Assembly (NCBI GenBank): GCA_018389105.1
Contig: JACATO010001143.1
Span: 186,001-250,000, forward strand
DNA from: Nautilus pompilius
Lineage: Eukaryota; Mollusca; Cephalopoda; Nautilida; Nautilidae
Direction of reading: 5' to 3'
Length of the DNA stretch: 64,000 bases
Shown: piece after piece, positions 15,001 to 25,100 of the stretch
Layout: the number at the start of each line of letters is the position of its first letter
Numbering within the stretch: position 1 is the first letter of the stretch
The notes under the pieces: model-generated
Told to the model about the DNA's origin: nothing
The model's input: only the letters and a program-made list of their open reading frames with translations
Databases searched by the model: none
Position numbers and translations under genes: made by a program

Positions 15001-16130
15001 ATAAGGGGACTGCTGCTCAGCCGGGGAGAGAGAGAGAGAGGGGGGGACAAATAAGAGCTGTCTTCAGTACACTGCATAAGGGGACGACTGCTCAGCCGGG
15101 GAGAGAGAGAGAGGGGGGGACAAATAAGAGCTGTCTTCAGTACACTGCATAAGGGGACGACTGCTCAGCCGGGGAGAGAGAGAGAGGGGGGGACAAATAA
15201 GAGCTGTCTTCAGTACACTGCATAAGGGGACTGCTGCTGCCGGCGGCGGTCTCAGGAGGGGAGAGAGAGAGAGGGGGGGACAAATAAGAGCTGTCTTCAG
15301 TACACTGCATAAGGGGACTGCTGCTCAGCCGGGGAGAGAGAGAGAGAGGGGGGGACAAATAAGAGCTGTCTTCAGCACACTGCATAAGGGGACTGCTGCT
15401 CAGCCGGGGGGGGGGGCTGACCTTACGTATCTGCTATTTCCAGTGTCTCTTTGCCAGCTCACACGGGCTCTTGTTCCAGACCTAGGCTTCTGGCCTGTAT
15501 ACTAACCAAAGGAGGAGGAGGAGGGGGAGAGGGAGTTTATATTTCGCTGTCTCTCAGAGAGACGGTGGGTGTACATTCAAATGAAACCCGGCCGGATAAC
15601 CATGACAACAAGGCTATTTCAGCTGGATGCTCCTCGTGTATATATTTAAAAGGTTTAGCCATGGATGAATACACCTTTTGTTTTCCTGTAACACACACAA
15701 CACACACACACACACAATACGTATGTGTGTATGTATGTGTGTAATACACCATTTTCCTCCATGGCCGACCTGATTTGAAGGGATACGAATGTTTCCGCGA
15801 CACCGTTAAAAGTTTCCTTAAAATAATGGTTCGGGGAGAGGGAGAGGGAGAGCCTGCTGTTCTGGATATTACGAACCGACTGTGAGACCGGGGAGGACCG
15901 ACTCTCTCATCTGGTTACAGCAGCACCGCGTTGCCATGGCATCCAGGCCGATCACTTACCACCCGGTCCACGTTCACGGCGGCCTTGCGCAACAGCAGAT
16001 GCACGGTGCCGCGCAGGACCCGTCTGCTAAAATCCACGAGCAGCTCCAGCTCCATCCCCTCCACCGCGCACTCTTCGGGCCGGCTGAACGAGCACGGATC
16101 GCTGGCGATCGGCGAGGAAGCAGCCGACAT
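699..16130 (-). CDS. LTA4H: Leukotriene A4 hydrolase / aminopeptidase (M1 family), 3'-partial gene of 12 visible exons
   Basis: Soluble zinc metallo-aminopeptidase of the M1 family. In vertebrates it cleaves N-terminal residues (for example Pro-Gly-Pro) and hydrolyses leukotriene A4 to B4 in the cytosol. The exons join in phase to 475 codons. Visible landmarks in the joined protein: FSQCQ at 137-141, the substrate-binding GGMEN at 273-277, the zinc site HEISH at 300-304 and the third zinc ligand Glu in LNEGH at 323 (HEXXH-18-E), and SSVPYEKG around 392, whose Tyr matches human Tyr383. The Asp matching human Asp375 is kept. The position of human Tyr378 is Phe. Similarity is better to LTA4H than to aminopeptidase B, which from memory reads YNETPYEKG there. 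The protein follows human LTA4H to about residue 468; the last about 140 residues (helical C-terminal domain) are not seen and probably lie left of the window. The start ATG at 16130-16128 opens an exon that aligns with the human N-terminus. Confidence 0.93.
793..2210 (-). other. LTA4H intron 11
   Basis: Non-coding, AT-rich. It holds one GGGAGGTAACTC motif (921-935) and a two-unit relic of the 58-bp repeat family (1787-1870). No other feature seen. Confidence 0.7.
1787..1870 (+). repeat. Relic of the 58-bp repeat family
   Basis: Two units starting GTTCAGTTATTACAA at 1787 and 1827, each followed by a CAGTAAGACATCATGG- or CAGGAAGGCATAATGG-like block as in the right-edge array. Confidence 0.7.
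2211..2314 (-). CDS. LTA4H: LTA4H exon 11
   Basis: 104 nt coding [19 protein letters not shown] then [16 protein letters not shown], matching human FLKAYVEKFSYKSITTDDWKDF. Donor GTAAGC, phase 0. Confidence 0.94.
2539..2683 (-). CDS. LTA4H: LTA4H exon 10 (active-site Tyr)
   Basis: 145 nt coding [19 protein letters not shown] then [20 protein letters not shown]. The human equivalent reads [14 protein letters not shown]. Phe (TTC at 2608-2606) replaces human Tyr378; the catalytic Tyr383 equivalent is kept. Donor GTAAGT. Confidence 0.95.
2684..3987 (-). other. LTA4H intron 9
   Basis: AT-rich non-coding DNA. Around 2955-2985 a GGTTCAAGCC box after GTGGTAGCCATGTG resembles the split promoter of an old tRNA-derived SINE, too decayed to be sure. 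Nothing else recognised. Confidence 0.55.
3988..4111 (-). CDS. LTA4H: LTA4H exon 9 (third zinc ligand)
   Basis: 124 nt beginning [17 protein letters not shown], whose Glu is the third zinc ligand. Acceptor CAACAG, donor GTAAGG, phase 0. The exon codes for a few more residues than the human counterpart, which shifts later numbering. Confidence 0.93.
4592..4686 (-). CDS. LTA4H: LTA4H exon 8 (zinc site HEXXH)
   Basis: 95 nt coding [18 protein letters not shown] and [14 protein letters not shown]. It holds two zinc-binding His and the catalytic Glu. The donor is a weaker GTCAGT that splits the Trp codon as TG/G. Confidence 0.96.
5920..6035 (-). repeat. tRNA-derived SINE fragment, copy 1
   Basis: Shares with 46915-47035 the blocks ATGCCAAACTGATC, GGCCCTTAA and TAGTCTATCACTGGACCACC. 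Read on the minus strand it opens GTGGTCCAGTGATAGACTA, like a tRNA A box. The B-box area is damaged in this copy. Confidence 0.6.
6052..6098. repeat. (GA)n(GT)n microsatellite
   Basis: Compound dinucleotide run: GA repeats pass straight into GT repeats, just after the SINE copy. Confidence 0.95.
6650..6790 (-). CDS. LTA4H: LTA4H exon 7 (GGMEN exon)
   Basis: 141 nt coding [19 protein letters not shown] followed by [18 protein letters not shown], nearly identical to the human block. It carries the M1-family GxMEN motif that holds the substrate amino group. Donor GTAGGT, phase 0. Confidence 0.96.
6870..6942 (-). CDS. LTA4H: LTA4H exon 6
   Basis: 73 nt coding [19 protein letters not shown] and YEFAN, matching human IGPRTLVWSEKE. 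Donor GTGAGT, phase 0. Confidence 0.92.
6943..7935 (-). other. LTA4H intron 5
   Basis: Non-coding. It holds one GGGAGACAACTC motif (7435-7451), a variant of the recurrent short motif. Nothing else recognised. Confidence 0.55.
7936..8093 (-). CDS. LTA4H: LTA4H exon 5
   Basis: 158 nt: [14 protein letters not shown], then [18 protein letters not shown], matching human VPIPCYLIALVVGALES. Donor GTAAGA, ends in phase 2. Confidence 0.92.
8634..8702 (-). CDS. LTA4H: LTA4H exon 4
   Basis: 69 nt coding [17 protein letters not shown]..., matching the human AIHCRAILPCQDTPSVK block. Acceptor TTAG, donor GTAAGG, phase 0. Confidence 0.92.
8703..9964 (-). other. LTA4H intron 3
   Basis: AT-rich non-coding stretch with short A/T runs. 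I see no gene or repeat family here. Confidence 0.55.
9965..10076 (-). CDS. LTA4H: LTA4H exon 3
   Basis: 112 nt, with [19 protein letters not shown] and PYLFSQCQ. The acceptor CTAG at 10080-10077 restores phase with exon 2; the tempting CAG a few bases later would bring in a stop. Donor GTAGGA. Confidence 0.9.
11827..11852. repeat. (CTG)n triplet run
   Basis: About eight CTG/TGC triplets in LTA4H intron 2. The leucine-rich frame over it is not a gene. Confidence 0.85.
12300..12460 (-). repeat. Probable tRNA-derived SINE fragment
   Basis: On the minus strand, GGTGGTTGGGGACTTGAG is followed by GTTTGAATCTCAGTC (a B-box-like GTTTGAATC) and then GGGACCAACTCAACCTGG. The layout is that of a SINE head. 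It differs from the SINE at 5.9 and 46.9 kb. Ends are approximate. Confidence 0.4.
12529..12668 (-). CDS. LTA4H: LTA4H exon 2
   Basis: 140 nt, begins [14 protein letters not shown] (human LVLDTKDLTIEKV). Donor GTAGGT, ends in phase 2. A much longer plus-strand open frame over this place is an antisense shadow. Confidence 0.9.
13078..13214 (-). mobile_element. pogo/Tigger-type transposase remnant (N-terminal HTH)
   Basis: The minus-strand frame starting ATG at 13214 reads [20 protein letters not shown] and then [17 protein letters not shown]. It resembles the psq/CENP-B-type helix-turn-helix at the start of Tigger transposases (typical form ...[19 protein letters not shown]...). Similarity stops after DTL and no DDE domain follows, so it is a short relic. 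The open frame itself runs 13358-13014. Confidence 0.5.
14980..15415. repeat. Six-copy tandem array, unit about 73-75 bp
   Basis: Copies start at 14980, 15055, 15128, 15201, 15288 and 15363. Each reads GAGCTGTCTTCAGTACACTG, then CATAAGGGGACTGCTGCTCA, then a GA run and a G run. The fourth copy has an extra CGGCGGCGGT insert, hence the 87-bp step. Confidence 0.95.
15700..15742. repeat. (CA)n/(GT)n microsatellite
   Basis: CA-rich then TG-rich run near the LTA4H promoter; the two halves could pair as a hairpin. Confidence 0.7.
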
Positions 16131-16330
16131 CTTGCCACAGCCGGAAGTACTGGCTCGGTCACGTGCCCCCCCCGCGCGCCCGCCCCCACTGTTAACATGG
16201 GAGGGGGGGTTGGTGGTGGCTGTCGTCCTCCAGGCGAGACTGATGCGTCCTCCTCGACCTCCAGGTAACGGCCGGCCTCTTTCTCTCTGCTTTTTTTAGA
16301 GACTGAAACCGTCTGCTTTTTGGGCCTGAA
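15830..16330. promoter_or_regulatory. GC-rich promoter region of LTA4H, possibly bidirectional
   Basis: The only strongly CpG-rich block in this part of the window. It covers LTA4H exon 1 and the DNA just upstream. An ETS-type CCGGAAGT lies at 16141-16148, some 11 bp before the LTA4H ATG, and an E-box TCACGTG at 16160-16166. A plus-strand donor-like CCAG/GTAACG near 16265 could end a non-coding first exon of the TRPV gene; that is inference. Confidence 0.55.
15960..16130 (-). CDS. LTA4H: LTA4H exon 1
   Basis: 57 codons from ATG, ending ...NVDRV, with donor GTAAGT on the minus strand. It includes [11 protein letters not shown], matching the human VDFTRRTLTGT. Phase 0. Confidence 0.88.
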
Positions 16331-16383
16331 CGGAAGTAAAACCCGATCTTTCCTTTCTGCTTCCTCCCAGCAGCAGCAGCTGT

Positions 16384-16602
16384 TTGTTCGGCGTCTCTCT
16401 CCATCTCTATCTCTCCATCTCGTCTCCATCTCCATCTCTATCTATCTCGCTATCTCTCCATCTCCTGCCATCGCTATCTCTCTCTCTCTATCTCTCTCTC
16501 TCTATCCTCTCCATCTCTCTATCTCTCATCGCCATCTCTCTCCATCTCTCTCTATCTCTCCATCTCTCTATCTCTCTCTCATCTCTCTATCTCTCTGATA
16601 TA
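16384..16602. repeat. CT/ATC-rich low-complexity tract
   Basis: Imperfect repeats of CTCTCCATCTCTAT. It gives serine/leucine-rich spurious frames on the plus strand. Confidence 0.9.
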
Positions 16603-16619
16603 ATATGCTTATACTGATA

Positions 16620-17955
16620 TTAAATATTGTGTGTGTGTGTGTGTGTGTGTTGTTAAGGTGCGTCTGTCTGTGGCTGTGTATTGTCATGTGTGTGTTAAGG
16701 TGTGTATCTGTCTTGTGGCTGTGTATGTCGTGTGTGTGTATGTGTGTATGGAATGTGTGTTTAAGGTGTTTGTTAAGTTGTGCTGTCTGTGGCTGTGTAT
16801 TGTCGTGTGTGTGTGTGTATGTGTGTGTATTAAGGTGTGTGTGTGTATGTGTGTTGTTAAGGTGTGTCTGTCTCTTGTGGCTGTTATTGTTATTGTGTGT
16901 GTGTGTGGTTAAGGTGTGTCTGTCTGTGGCTGTGTATTGTCGTGTGTGTGGGTGTATGTGTGTGTATTAAGGTGTGTCTGTCTGTGGCTGTTATTGTCAT
17001 TTTGTGTGTGTTAAGTGTTCCTTGGCGTGTATTGGCATGTGTGTGTATGTGTGTGTGTTAAAGTGCGTCTGTCTGTGGCTGTGTATTGTTATTGTTGTGT
17101 GTGTGTGTTAAGGTGTGTCTGTCTGTGGCTGTGTATTGTTATTGTGTATGTGTGTATTAAGGTGTGTCTGTCTGTGGCTGTGTATTGTCATTTGTGTGTG
17201 TTAAGGTGTGTCTGTGGCTGTGTATTGGCATGTGTGTGTATGTGTGTGTGTTAAAGTGCGTCTGTCTGTGGCTGTGTATTGTTATTGTGTGTGTGTGTGT
17301 TAAGGTGTGTCTGTCTGTGGCTGTGTATTGTTATTGTGTGTGTGTGTGTGTTAAGGTGTGTCTGTCTGTGGCTGTGTATTGTTATTGTGTGTGTGTGTGT
17401 GTCTGTCTATGGCTGTGTATTGTCATGTGTGTGTTAAGGTGTGTCTGTCTGTGGCTGTGTATTGTCGTGTGTGTGTATGTGTGTATTGGCATGTGTGTGT
17501 ATGTGTGTGTGTTAAGGTGTGTCTGTCTGTGGCTGTGTATTGTCGTGTGTGTGTGTGTTAAGGTGTGTCTTCTGTGGCTGTGTATTGTTATTGTGTGTGT
17601 GTGTGTGTTAAGGTGTGTCTATCTGTGGCTGTGTATTGTCGTGTGTGTGTTAAGGCGTGTCTGTCTGGCTGTGTATTGTTGTGTGTGTGTGTGTGTATGT
17701 GTGTATTAAGGTGTGTCTGTCTGTGGCTGTGTATTGTCGTGTGTGTTGTGTGTGTGTGATAAGTAAGTGTGTCTGTGGCTGTGTATTGTCATGTGTGTGT
17801 GTGTATTAAGGTGTGTCTGTGGCTGTGTGTTAGATGTGTGTGTGTGTATTAAGGTGCATCTGTCTGTGGCTGTGTGTTTGTTAAATGTGTCTATATATGG
17901 CTGTGTATTGTCATGTGTGTGTGTATATTAAATGTGTCTATGGCTGTGTAACTTT
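16620..17955. repeat. TG-rich minisatellite, about 1.3 kb
   Basis: Some 25-30 imperfect copies of a unit of about 40-55 bp, built from TTAAGGTGTGTCTGTCTGTG, then GCTGTGTATTGT and a variable (GT)n run. TG dinucleotides dominate the plus strand. Several long cysteine/valine-rich frames over it are artefacts. It lies between the LTA4H and TRPV start codons. Confidence 0.95.
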
Positions 17956-18840
17956 CAAAATCGCTATGCTAGTTTAAGTTTATCAAATGCAAAGAAGTGT
18001 TTTCAAAACCACGAAGATAATTTTAAAAAGTGAAGCAATTTATTTTACTTTTGGAAAATTGTTAAAATAATGATGCTTTCTTCTTTTGCAGTTATCTGTA
18101 GATTCATTTTGTACACTTTGTCATTCAAAGCCCCGGAAACAGAAATAGTTTAACTGGTATCTAGTCCACAAAAGTTCAGTGTTCCATTGTGTACAAGGAT
18201 TCTTTTTAGAAAAAGAACATTTGAGGTGCACACATTTCACTTACAACTCGTTTCTGTGCTTTGCTTTTTATCAGTATAAACATCATAGCAGTAGTTCTAA
18301 CTAAAAATGTTTAATTTATTTATAGATCTTAGGTTTCCTTTCAATATGTACAAAGCAAGTTGGGCTGTAAAGAAACATCTCTTGTGTAAACTAGAAGACA
18401 GTTTGAATTATCAAAAAATTGGTTAAGTGTGATTTTTTTAATTTGGTTTTTCTTTTATAAAGGATATGAAAGATAAATTGGTTTGGTAGGTGTTAGTACA
18501 TTCATTATTAGATTGTTATACTTTAGGTACTATAGCTTAAAGCTTCACAACATTTTAAGATCTGTGACCTTTATTTGCTGATATAGGTGCTTAATATTTC
18601 TCCCTTTGTATTTTAATTTTTGATAAAAGAAAAAGGTTTGCTTTCATTTATATTTACTGTTGTTGTTTCTTTGCTTTTAAATTTTCAGATGTCCTAAAAA
18701 TGGAACATCACAGTAACAACAGTTTCTTATTTATTTGTTATTATTTTTTTTTTTTTTAAGAAATGATTGAGCAAGCGAGTGATGCAGTTTGGAAAACATG
18801 CATGATGTCGCGATAAATTCCCTCGTCAGCTTCTTTAAAG
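17956..18840 (+). other. Presumed 5' UTR / intron upstream of TRPV ATG
   Basis: AT-rich. Candidate acceptors for the first coding exon are TTTTCAG ending at 18689, a T-run followed by AAG near 18761, and TTTAAAG directly before the ATG. Between 18690 and 18840 lie short upstream frames (one reads ATG TCC TAA at the exon edge). Confidence 0.5.
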
Positions 18841-19116
18841 ATGGGAATATTATGCTCCAAAAAATACCACCCAGACCCTGACTCAGCCTGGAAACAACAG
18901 AACCGTGAGTTTTGCGTGAACCCCATCTATCAGCTGGTTGATTTTCAGAAAGGAGGAGAACTCATTGATGCTTACAGAAGAGGGGGCCGTGATGGTGTCA
19001 TAGCTAAGACAAGAGAAAAGATTGAGCCCATACTATACTGTGGAGAACATTACAGCCATGAAATAACTCTTGAAGACTACCTGAGTTGGAAGAAGGCATG
19101 CTTGCTAAAGATGATG
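18841..19116 (+). CDS. nan: TRPV exon 1
   Basis: 92 codons, [18 protein letters not shown]... to LLKMM, with donor GTAAGT. It contains [17 protein letters not shown], comparable to the Nanchung LADIQGGGELV stretch. Confidence 0.92.
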
Positions 19117-22100
19117 GTAAGTACAAAGTTGATTTAAGATAAAAAAAAAAATAATTTTTCATATATGTGCTTTTTCTGAAAGGTACAATTAAAAATTATT
19201 TATATAATTCAGCAACACATAGGTGAGAAAGAGATGGTAGAATTTAAAACTCAGTTAAAGAAAAGGTTTAAATGATGTTCTAATTAGAGTAAATGTAACC
19301 TGAGAGGATTAAGGCATTTTTAGAATGAATTTTATTGTCTGAGGTTAATGGTTCATATAGAAAAACTTCTAGAATGGCAATTTGGGTTGTGTATTATTTT
19401 GCATTATCTCATAAAATAGATTGTAATTCTCTATAAACCAAGACTAATCGTATAAGACGTTGAATAATTTGGGTGTTACAAAGCAGTTAATTATTTCACC
19501 TGTCTATATACAGTGGGGGGGGACTCACTGTTGAGGCATCATCATACATAATTTTGTTCATGCATTATGACATCATCATCTGGGAAGTAAAGTAGAGTTG
19601 TCTTCAGTTATTGCTGATGTCCAAATGTCATTTTGTGTGCTTTGTAATTTTGATTCACTAAATAACTTTCCAGAGAGTTAAATTGTCTTTTGATGAGAAG
19701 GGTATTAGTGTGGGTACAAATGATAGGTACCTGAGGAAACAACAAAAGATTTGTTTCAGGAAAGAACTTAGAAGCCATTCAGGATTTTACTCCAAATCTA
19801 AGTTTCAGTAAATTCGGATAAAAGGATTAAAATTGAGTTGTGGATTAAATTCAAAGTGAAGAAAAATAAACATTTAAAATACAGTGATGTAAAAGCTGAC
19901 AATTTGCTGGTTGAACTTTGCTAAAAAATGGTTGGTAAAAGGTAAGTTAATAAAGATTAGCCTAGTTTGTAGCACATACAGTGTAGATGTGATGCACTGT
20001 AATCAACCACAGTAATCTTTCGCTTTCCTAACTGGTCCACTTGTGTATGTTATTCATATAAGTGCTCTGATTCCTCCCTTCCCCTTGCTTTAAAACAGCA
20101 AAGTAGTGTTAGCTTTTAGCTTTGTTTTTATTCATCTTGTTAGGATGCTGATGAATGTGTGCTGAACCTCAAGACAGAAGTGGAGCTGCCATCAGCATAT
20201 ACAGAGGACAAGTTCAATAAGTTCAAAGTTCATGAAGCATGCTGGAGCCTGCAACACCGAGGTCCAATGGGAGAGACAGCACTGCACATTTGCTACTTGA
20301 TGAACACTCCAGAACATTCCAAGGTGGCTGAGATTCTTTTGGAACTTTACCCAAAATTGGCCCTGGATGTTTATGAAGGCGAAGAATATTATGGTATAGT
20401 ATTTTATTTTGTCACAGTAATGAAGAATCTAGGCATTAGATGATGGTTTGTTGCTGAAGGACAGGATGAACTATCATCTGTGGGTGATATGAAAAATCAG
20501 AAGTCAAACCAGTGACATAACCTCTGTTTAGATCCTGTAATGTGGTGCTGCCCAGCATATAGGTGGGTGGAGCTGGTAGATTGTTGTGGCTGTGATTGCA
20601 GTTGAACTTATTGTGGAGTTGTCTTTTCTTTCCATAGCAATCTGTTGGTACTGGACTTTTCTTTGGATCCTTTAGTGCCCTGCCCACTTCGTAGAAGGCA
20701 TTGCTTTTCCTCAAAACCTCACCAATTCTTCTATGGTGGCGTTACCATCCTCCAAAAGAAAAAACACAGAAGAAAAGATTATATAAATAGAGATAGTCAA
20801 ATAAGCTGCAGGGTTTTAAGCATTGAAGTACTGTTCATTTTTTTAATAAAAAAAAAAGAAGAGAAAGAGAGATTAACACTTGTACTTTGTTGATAAATGA
20901 AAAATGTTCAACTGCCACCATTCCTTGTTTTTGTTTGTCATCCACCATTACGGAAGTTCATTAGTAGAAACATCAGTATAGTAAGTTAGCTGGTGCTGTG
21001 TCTTACTGCAGTATATACCTACTGAATGTCTGCATTGCTGTCACATCCACTCTTTACAGGCCGTGAAGGAGACGTCTTTCTGCGGTTGACATCGTCTTGA
21101 TCTTTAGTTCTTCTCTAAATCTTGTTTATTCTAGCAATTGCAGCAATCAGCTAGAACCCAACCGCCCTTGCTTCAAAAAAGAAAGTACATTTTTTTTATC
21201 AATGAAAGATTTGCTGAAAAAAGTGTTAAGCCAGTATTTCAAAGATTCCATCATTATTGCTGTTCCATTTATTATTTTTTTTTTTTTTGGATGGTCAAAG
21301 AGGAAAGAAACACATGCAGCAAGTATTTTCCACCAGCTCACTCAATGGAAGCTGAATGGATCGGGTTTGTCTGAAACTTAATTATAGCCGCCAGAGTGTT
21401 TCTGCCTGACCAGGTAGATGTTTGTTGACCTAGCAACAGACCTTTGTTGATGTTCCTGGCCATGTCGTCAGGAACAGCAAAGGAAGTGTGCTGGGATTGT
21501 GTTTCAACCTCATCACCGCACTGTTAGCATCACTGGTTCATCTATAATTAACCATTGATTTTTGCATGAGCTGGAAATTCCAAGAACTGAAGGTATCTAG
21601 TTGCTTAATCAATACAGCTGTTGAACAGGTTACAGGTGTTTTATAAAAACTACAACATATTTTTAGACTAATATAAGAGGAAATAGTTTTCAGACACAAA
21701 AATGGTAAAAAGCTAATAAAACTTTGTGATGTATTTCTGTATCCTCCTCCTCTGTTCTTTAGTAGAGTACAGTGGCTCTCTGATGTCCTGCATTAGACTG
21801 AAATAGTTGTTCTTTATTTAGAAAAATTTTCCAGCAATTCTTTTCTTTTTCTTTTCCTTACCCTCCCACCTTCAGAGTTAGCTTCTTTGAGTTCTAACTC
21901 TAATGTTACTCATCAGTGAGAACTGTTGTAGTTATTCACATAGGAGCAGGAAATCTTTAAACTTGTGTAAAACCTTCAGACTTTCAAGGCATTTTCAATT
22001 TACAGATATCACACTTACTGATATAAAGCTTAAAATTATTACCCTTTGTCTCCAAAAGATGGACAAAACAACAACAAAAAAATGAAAGTAAAAAAAATTT

Positions 22101-25100
22101 TTTCTTAACACTTAAAATACTAAAGATTGATCAAAATGCTTTAGAACCTTTACCAGTCTGATCTGCATACTCCAAATGAGATCTGACCAAGGTTTTAAAT
22201 AGAGGAACAAGAATGTCCATTGTTTTCATTCTAATAGTTCTTTTCAATAAGAGTAACATTCTGTTTGTTGTACTTATCGTTTGATTACATCATTTATTTT
22301 GTTTTGGTTTATACTGAATATCTACTACTAGATCTTATACAATTAATATTGTCAGTAGGAACATTTTCCAACCAGTACAAGCTATTAGAGTTAGCCAAAT
22401 CTATATGAATGCAGTTGCACTTAGATTGAAGATCATTTGTCACTTATCTGTCCAGTTATTTAATGTATTTGTGCTTCTTAGTGAATTTGTTGATAAATAT
22501 TTTGATTAGAATTAGTATTACTATATAACTTCATATCATTAGCAAACTTTTGTTTATTCACAAAATCAAAATGCATTGACATTTTAAGTAAATTTGGATA
22601 GGGTTTGGTCCCAGAATGAATTCTCAAGGAGGTAATATCTTTTAGTGAAGATGTGGTAAATTATCAATTATATTAACCTTATCAAGACCCTTATATAAAT
22701 CATTTTAAAATTTTAAAAGATTGCTAAGGTTTAACTCATTGACCCTTGGTATCATCTTTACACCCCACCATTTCATATTGTTTACTCCTGACTGTCACTT
22801 AAATACACTCGAGTTTGCCATGTTGGATTTATAAAATGATGCGTAAAAGTGACATTTCAGTTGGTTAACAAAATCAGTTACAATGGCTATGATTGGTCTT
22901 TGTTTTTATAACTATGTCAAATGACCAGGGATCAGTGAGTAAAATGATCTTTCTTAAAACCATGTTGACTTGCTCTGACCATACTGTCACATTTCAAATA
23001 GTCAATCAGCTTTTGTTTATTTTTAATAATTAATTCTACATTTCTGCTAACTTATGGCACATCAAACTAAATGCCTAGTAGTTTCCAGGATTGGTTTCAT
23101 TACTTTAAAAAAATGGTTGTTACTAGGGGATGGATGTTCAATTGAAACTCGGTTGAAATAGCATTGCCAAAAGGTATTTGCTCCTCTCCTTGAGTTTTAT
23201 TTATTTTGTCCCTAGTATAATCTACCTGTACCTGTATAACTCATTTTTACAATTTAAAGTTTAGAAATATGGAGCACACAGTGACTCTGTCTAATCTTTG
23301 TTAACTGATTGTGTGTGATACCTGGTTACCTTGAACTGTTGTTATAAAAAAGAAATGTCAAATTGTTAATAATGCAAAATCACAAATCATCACACCAGGT
23401 TTAATTGAGTCTGAAGAGAAATTGGATCTCTGCATCATATGGTTCTGGTAGGTACTCTACAAAATGAACTTGGCAAACTTTGTGGCTAATCATTCTGAAA
23501 AATTTAACAATACAAAAGGTATAGAATATCTTTGGCTGAACTTATAAATGTTTAACATGTCCATGAATGTTCTAAATCAGGCCTAAGCAGCATATAAAGG
23601 ATATTGTCACTCCTAATAAAATATTATTGCATTGTTTTAACTTTCTGCTGTCTTAGGGAGGATAACTGCTATTGTTTATTTTACCGGTCAAGATTATTAA
23701 AGAATGTATTTATTTGCATTTACAACTTTAGTACAGTTGTAAGAAGATAGCTTAAAGGAGACTATAGTCTCCAAGCAGAGTTAGCAACAATAACACAAAC
23801 CAGAACTATGGGAGATTTTATTTGACAGGATAGGGGTGCTCAGGTGGAAGTTCTGGCATGCAGCAGTAATTCTAAGTCTCTAGGATGTGTTAGAATTTTC
23901 TGTAATTTATTTGCTTGAAAGTGCATGGTTTTGAACATTCTACTTCCTTTACTACAGCTTTTGTCTATTTTCCACTGAGAGGAGGAGTATTTTCCTTGTT
24001 TAGGTGGGATTCTGGGTAAACTGAAAATTACAGAATTTATTGTACTTCCTTAAACGTATTGTTGACCTCGTAATCTACAGTCTGATAGCGAGCAAAGGTG
24101 TGAATGTGATTGAGGGCTTTGTTGAACAATGTTTTCAAAAAGTGTTTGCTCTAAGAGAACACCTATAAGCATTTCTTCTTCATCAAACTACCATTGATGA
24201 ATTGATACAGTAATTTTTCCAGATTCTAATCTCTCTCTCTCTGAAATAAGTTTTGGTGATGGGTATTCTGCATTTCTGTATTTCTGTCCCCTCCAATCCA
24301 CTGTCACCCTAGCTACAGATGTGTATACAGTGCATCTGTTTAATCTCTCTCTCTCTACCCCCTCCCTGTCTACGTAAAATGTTTTATTCCATTAGCAAAG
24401 AAGAAATCTCTCCATTCTCACAAACTCTTCAGGATACTTAACCCTTTCCAACGAGACTGCCTTTTCCTGCATTATCAGGTCTCAAGAGACATGCATCAGG
24501 GACTTTGATATCACTGAAGATTGAGGTCGAAAGAGAATACAGATCACCCACAAATGTTCTAACTGATCAACCAATGACTGTTATGCCTCAGAAGTACTAG
24601 TTTAAAATATTCATCTTGTTGTTCCAACCTAAAGTGCACAGCTTCTGGAAAATAATCAATAGATAGCGGTGGCTCTTAGTGCAAGCTGCCAACTTATAGT
24701 CTGTGGTAGTATTTCTTTAACTTTTTTCCTTCGTAACATGACCAGGACTACTGTTCACCAGTAGGAAATGAATCGTTTGGTAGAAGGCCGACAGAATATC
24801 TGCCAAACATTTTTTTTTTAAATTGTATTTTGGCAATTATGAGTAAGCAAGGTAATGTTTTGGTTATAATAGAGGCTTTTATTTTAGTTCTTACTAAATG
24901 GAGCCCAGTAAATACAAAGCAAAAACTAGATTATGGGGGAGAGAGAGACAGAGACCACCAGAACTAGTTTGGTCACTTTAGGGTCTTGATACAGAGAACA
25001 AGCGTTAAATTAACCCCATGCTAAATCCATATAGTTATAAGTAAAGGAGACCTTTGAAGCACCATTTTAAATAATCAGTTTCCACATTCCTGTAATGGGA

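Larger units (their letters stand above)
12669..15959 (-). other. LTA4H intron 1
   Basis: The first and largest LTA4H intron. It carries a pogo/Tigger transposase remnant (13078-13214), very AT-rich DNA to about 14.7 kb, a six-copy array of about 75 bp (14980-15415) and GC-rich promoter-proximal sequence. Confidence 0.7.

Noticed and set aside
15137-15385. Minus-strand frame with repeated [18 protein letters not shown]
   Set aside because: Translation of the 75-bp array; the repeat length happens to keep frame in part.
16605-17759. Several plus-strand frames rich in VCVCV and CLSVAVYC
   Set aside because: Translation of the TG minisatellite; all three frames give the same pattern.
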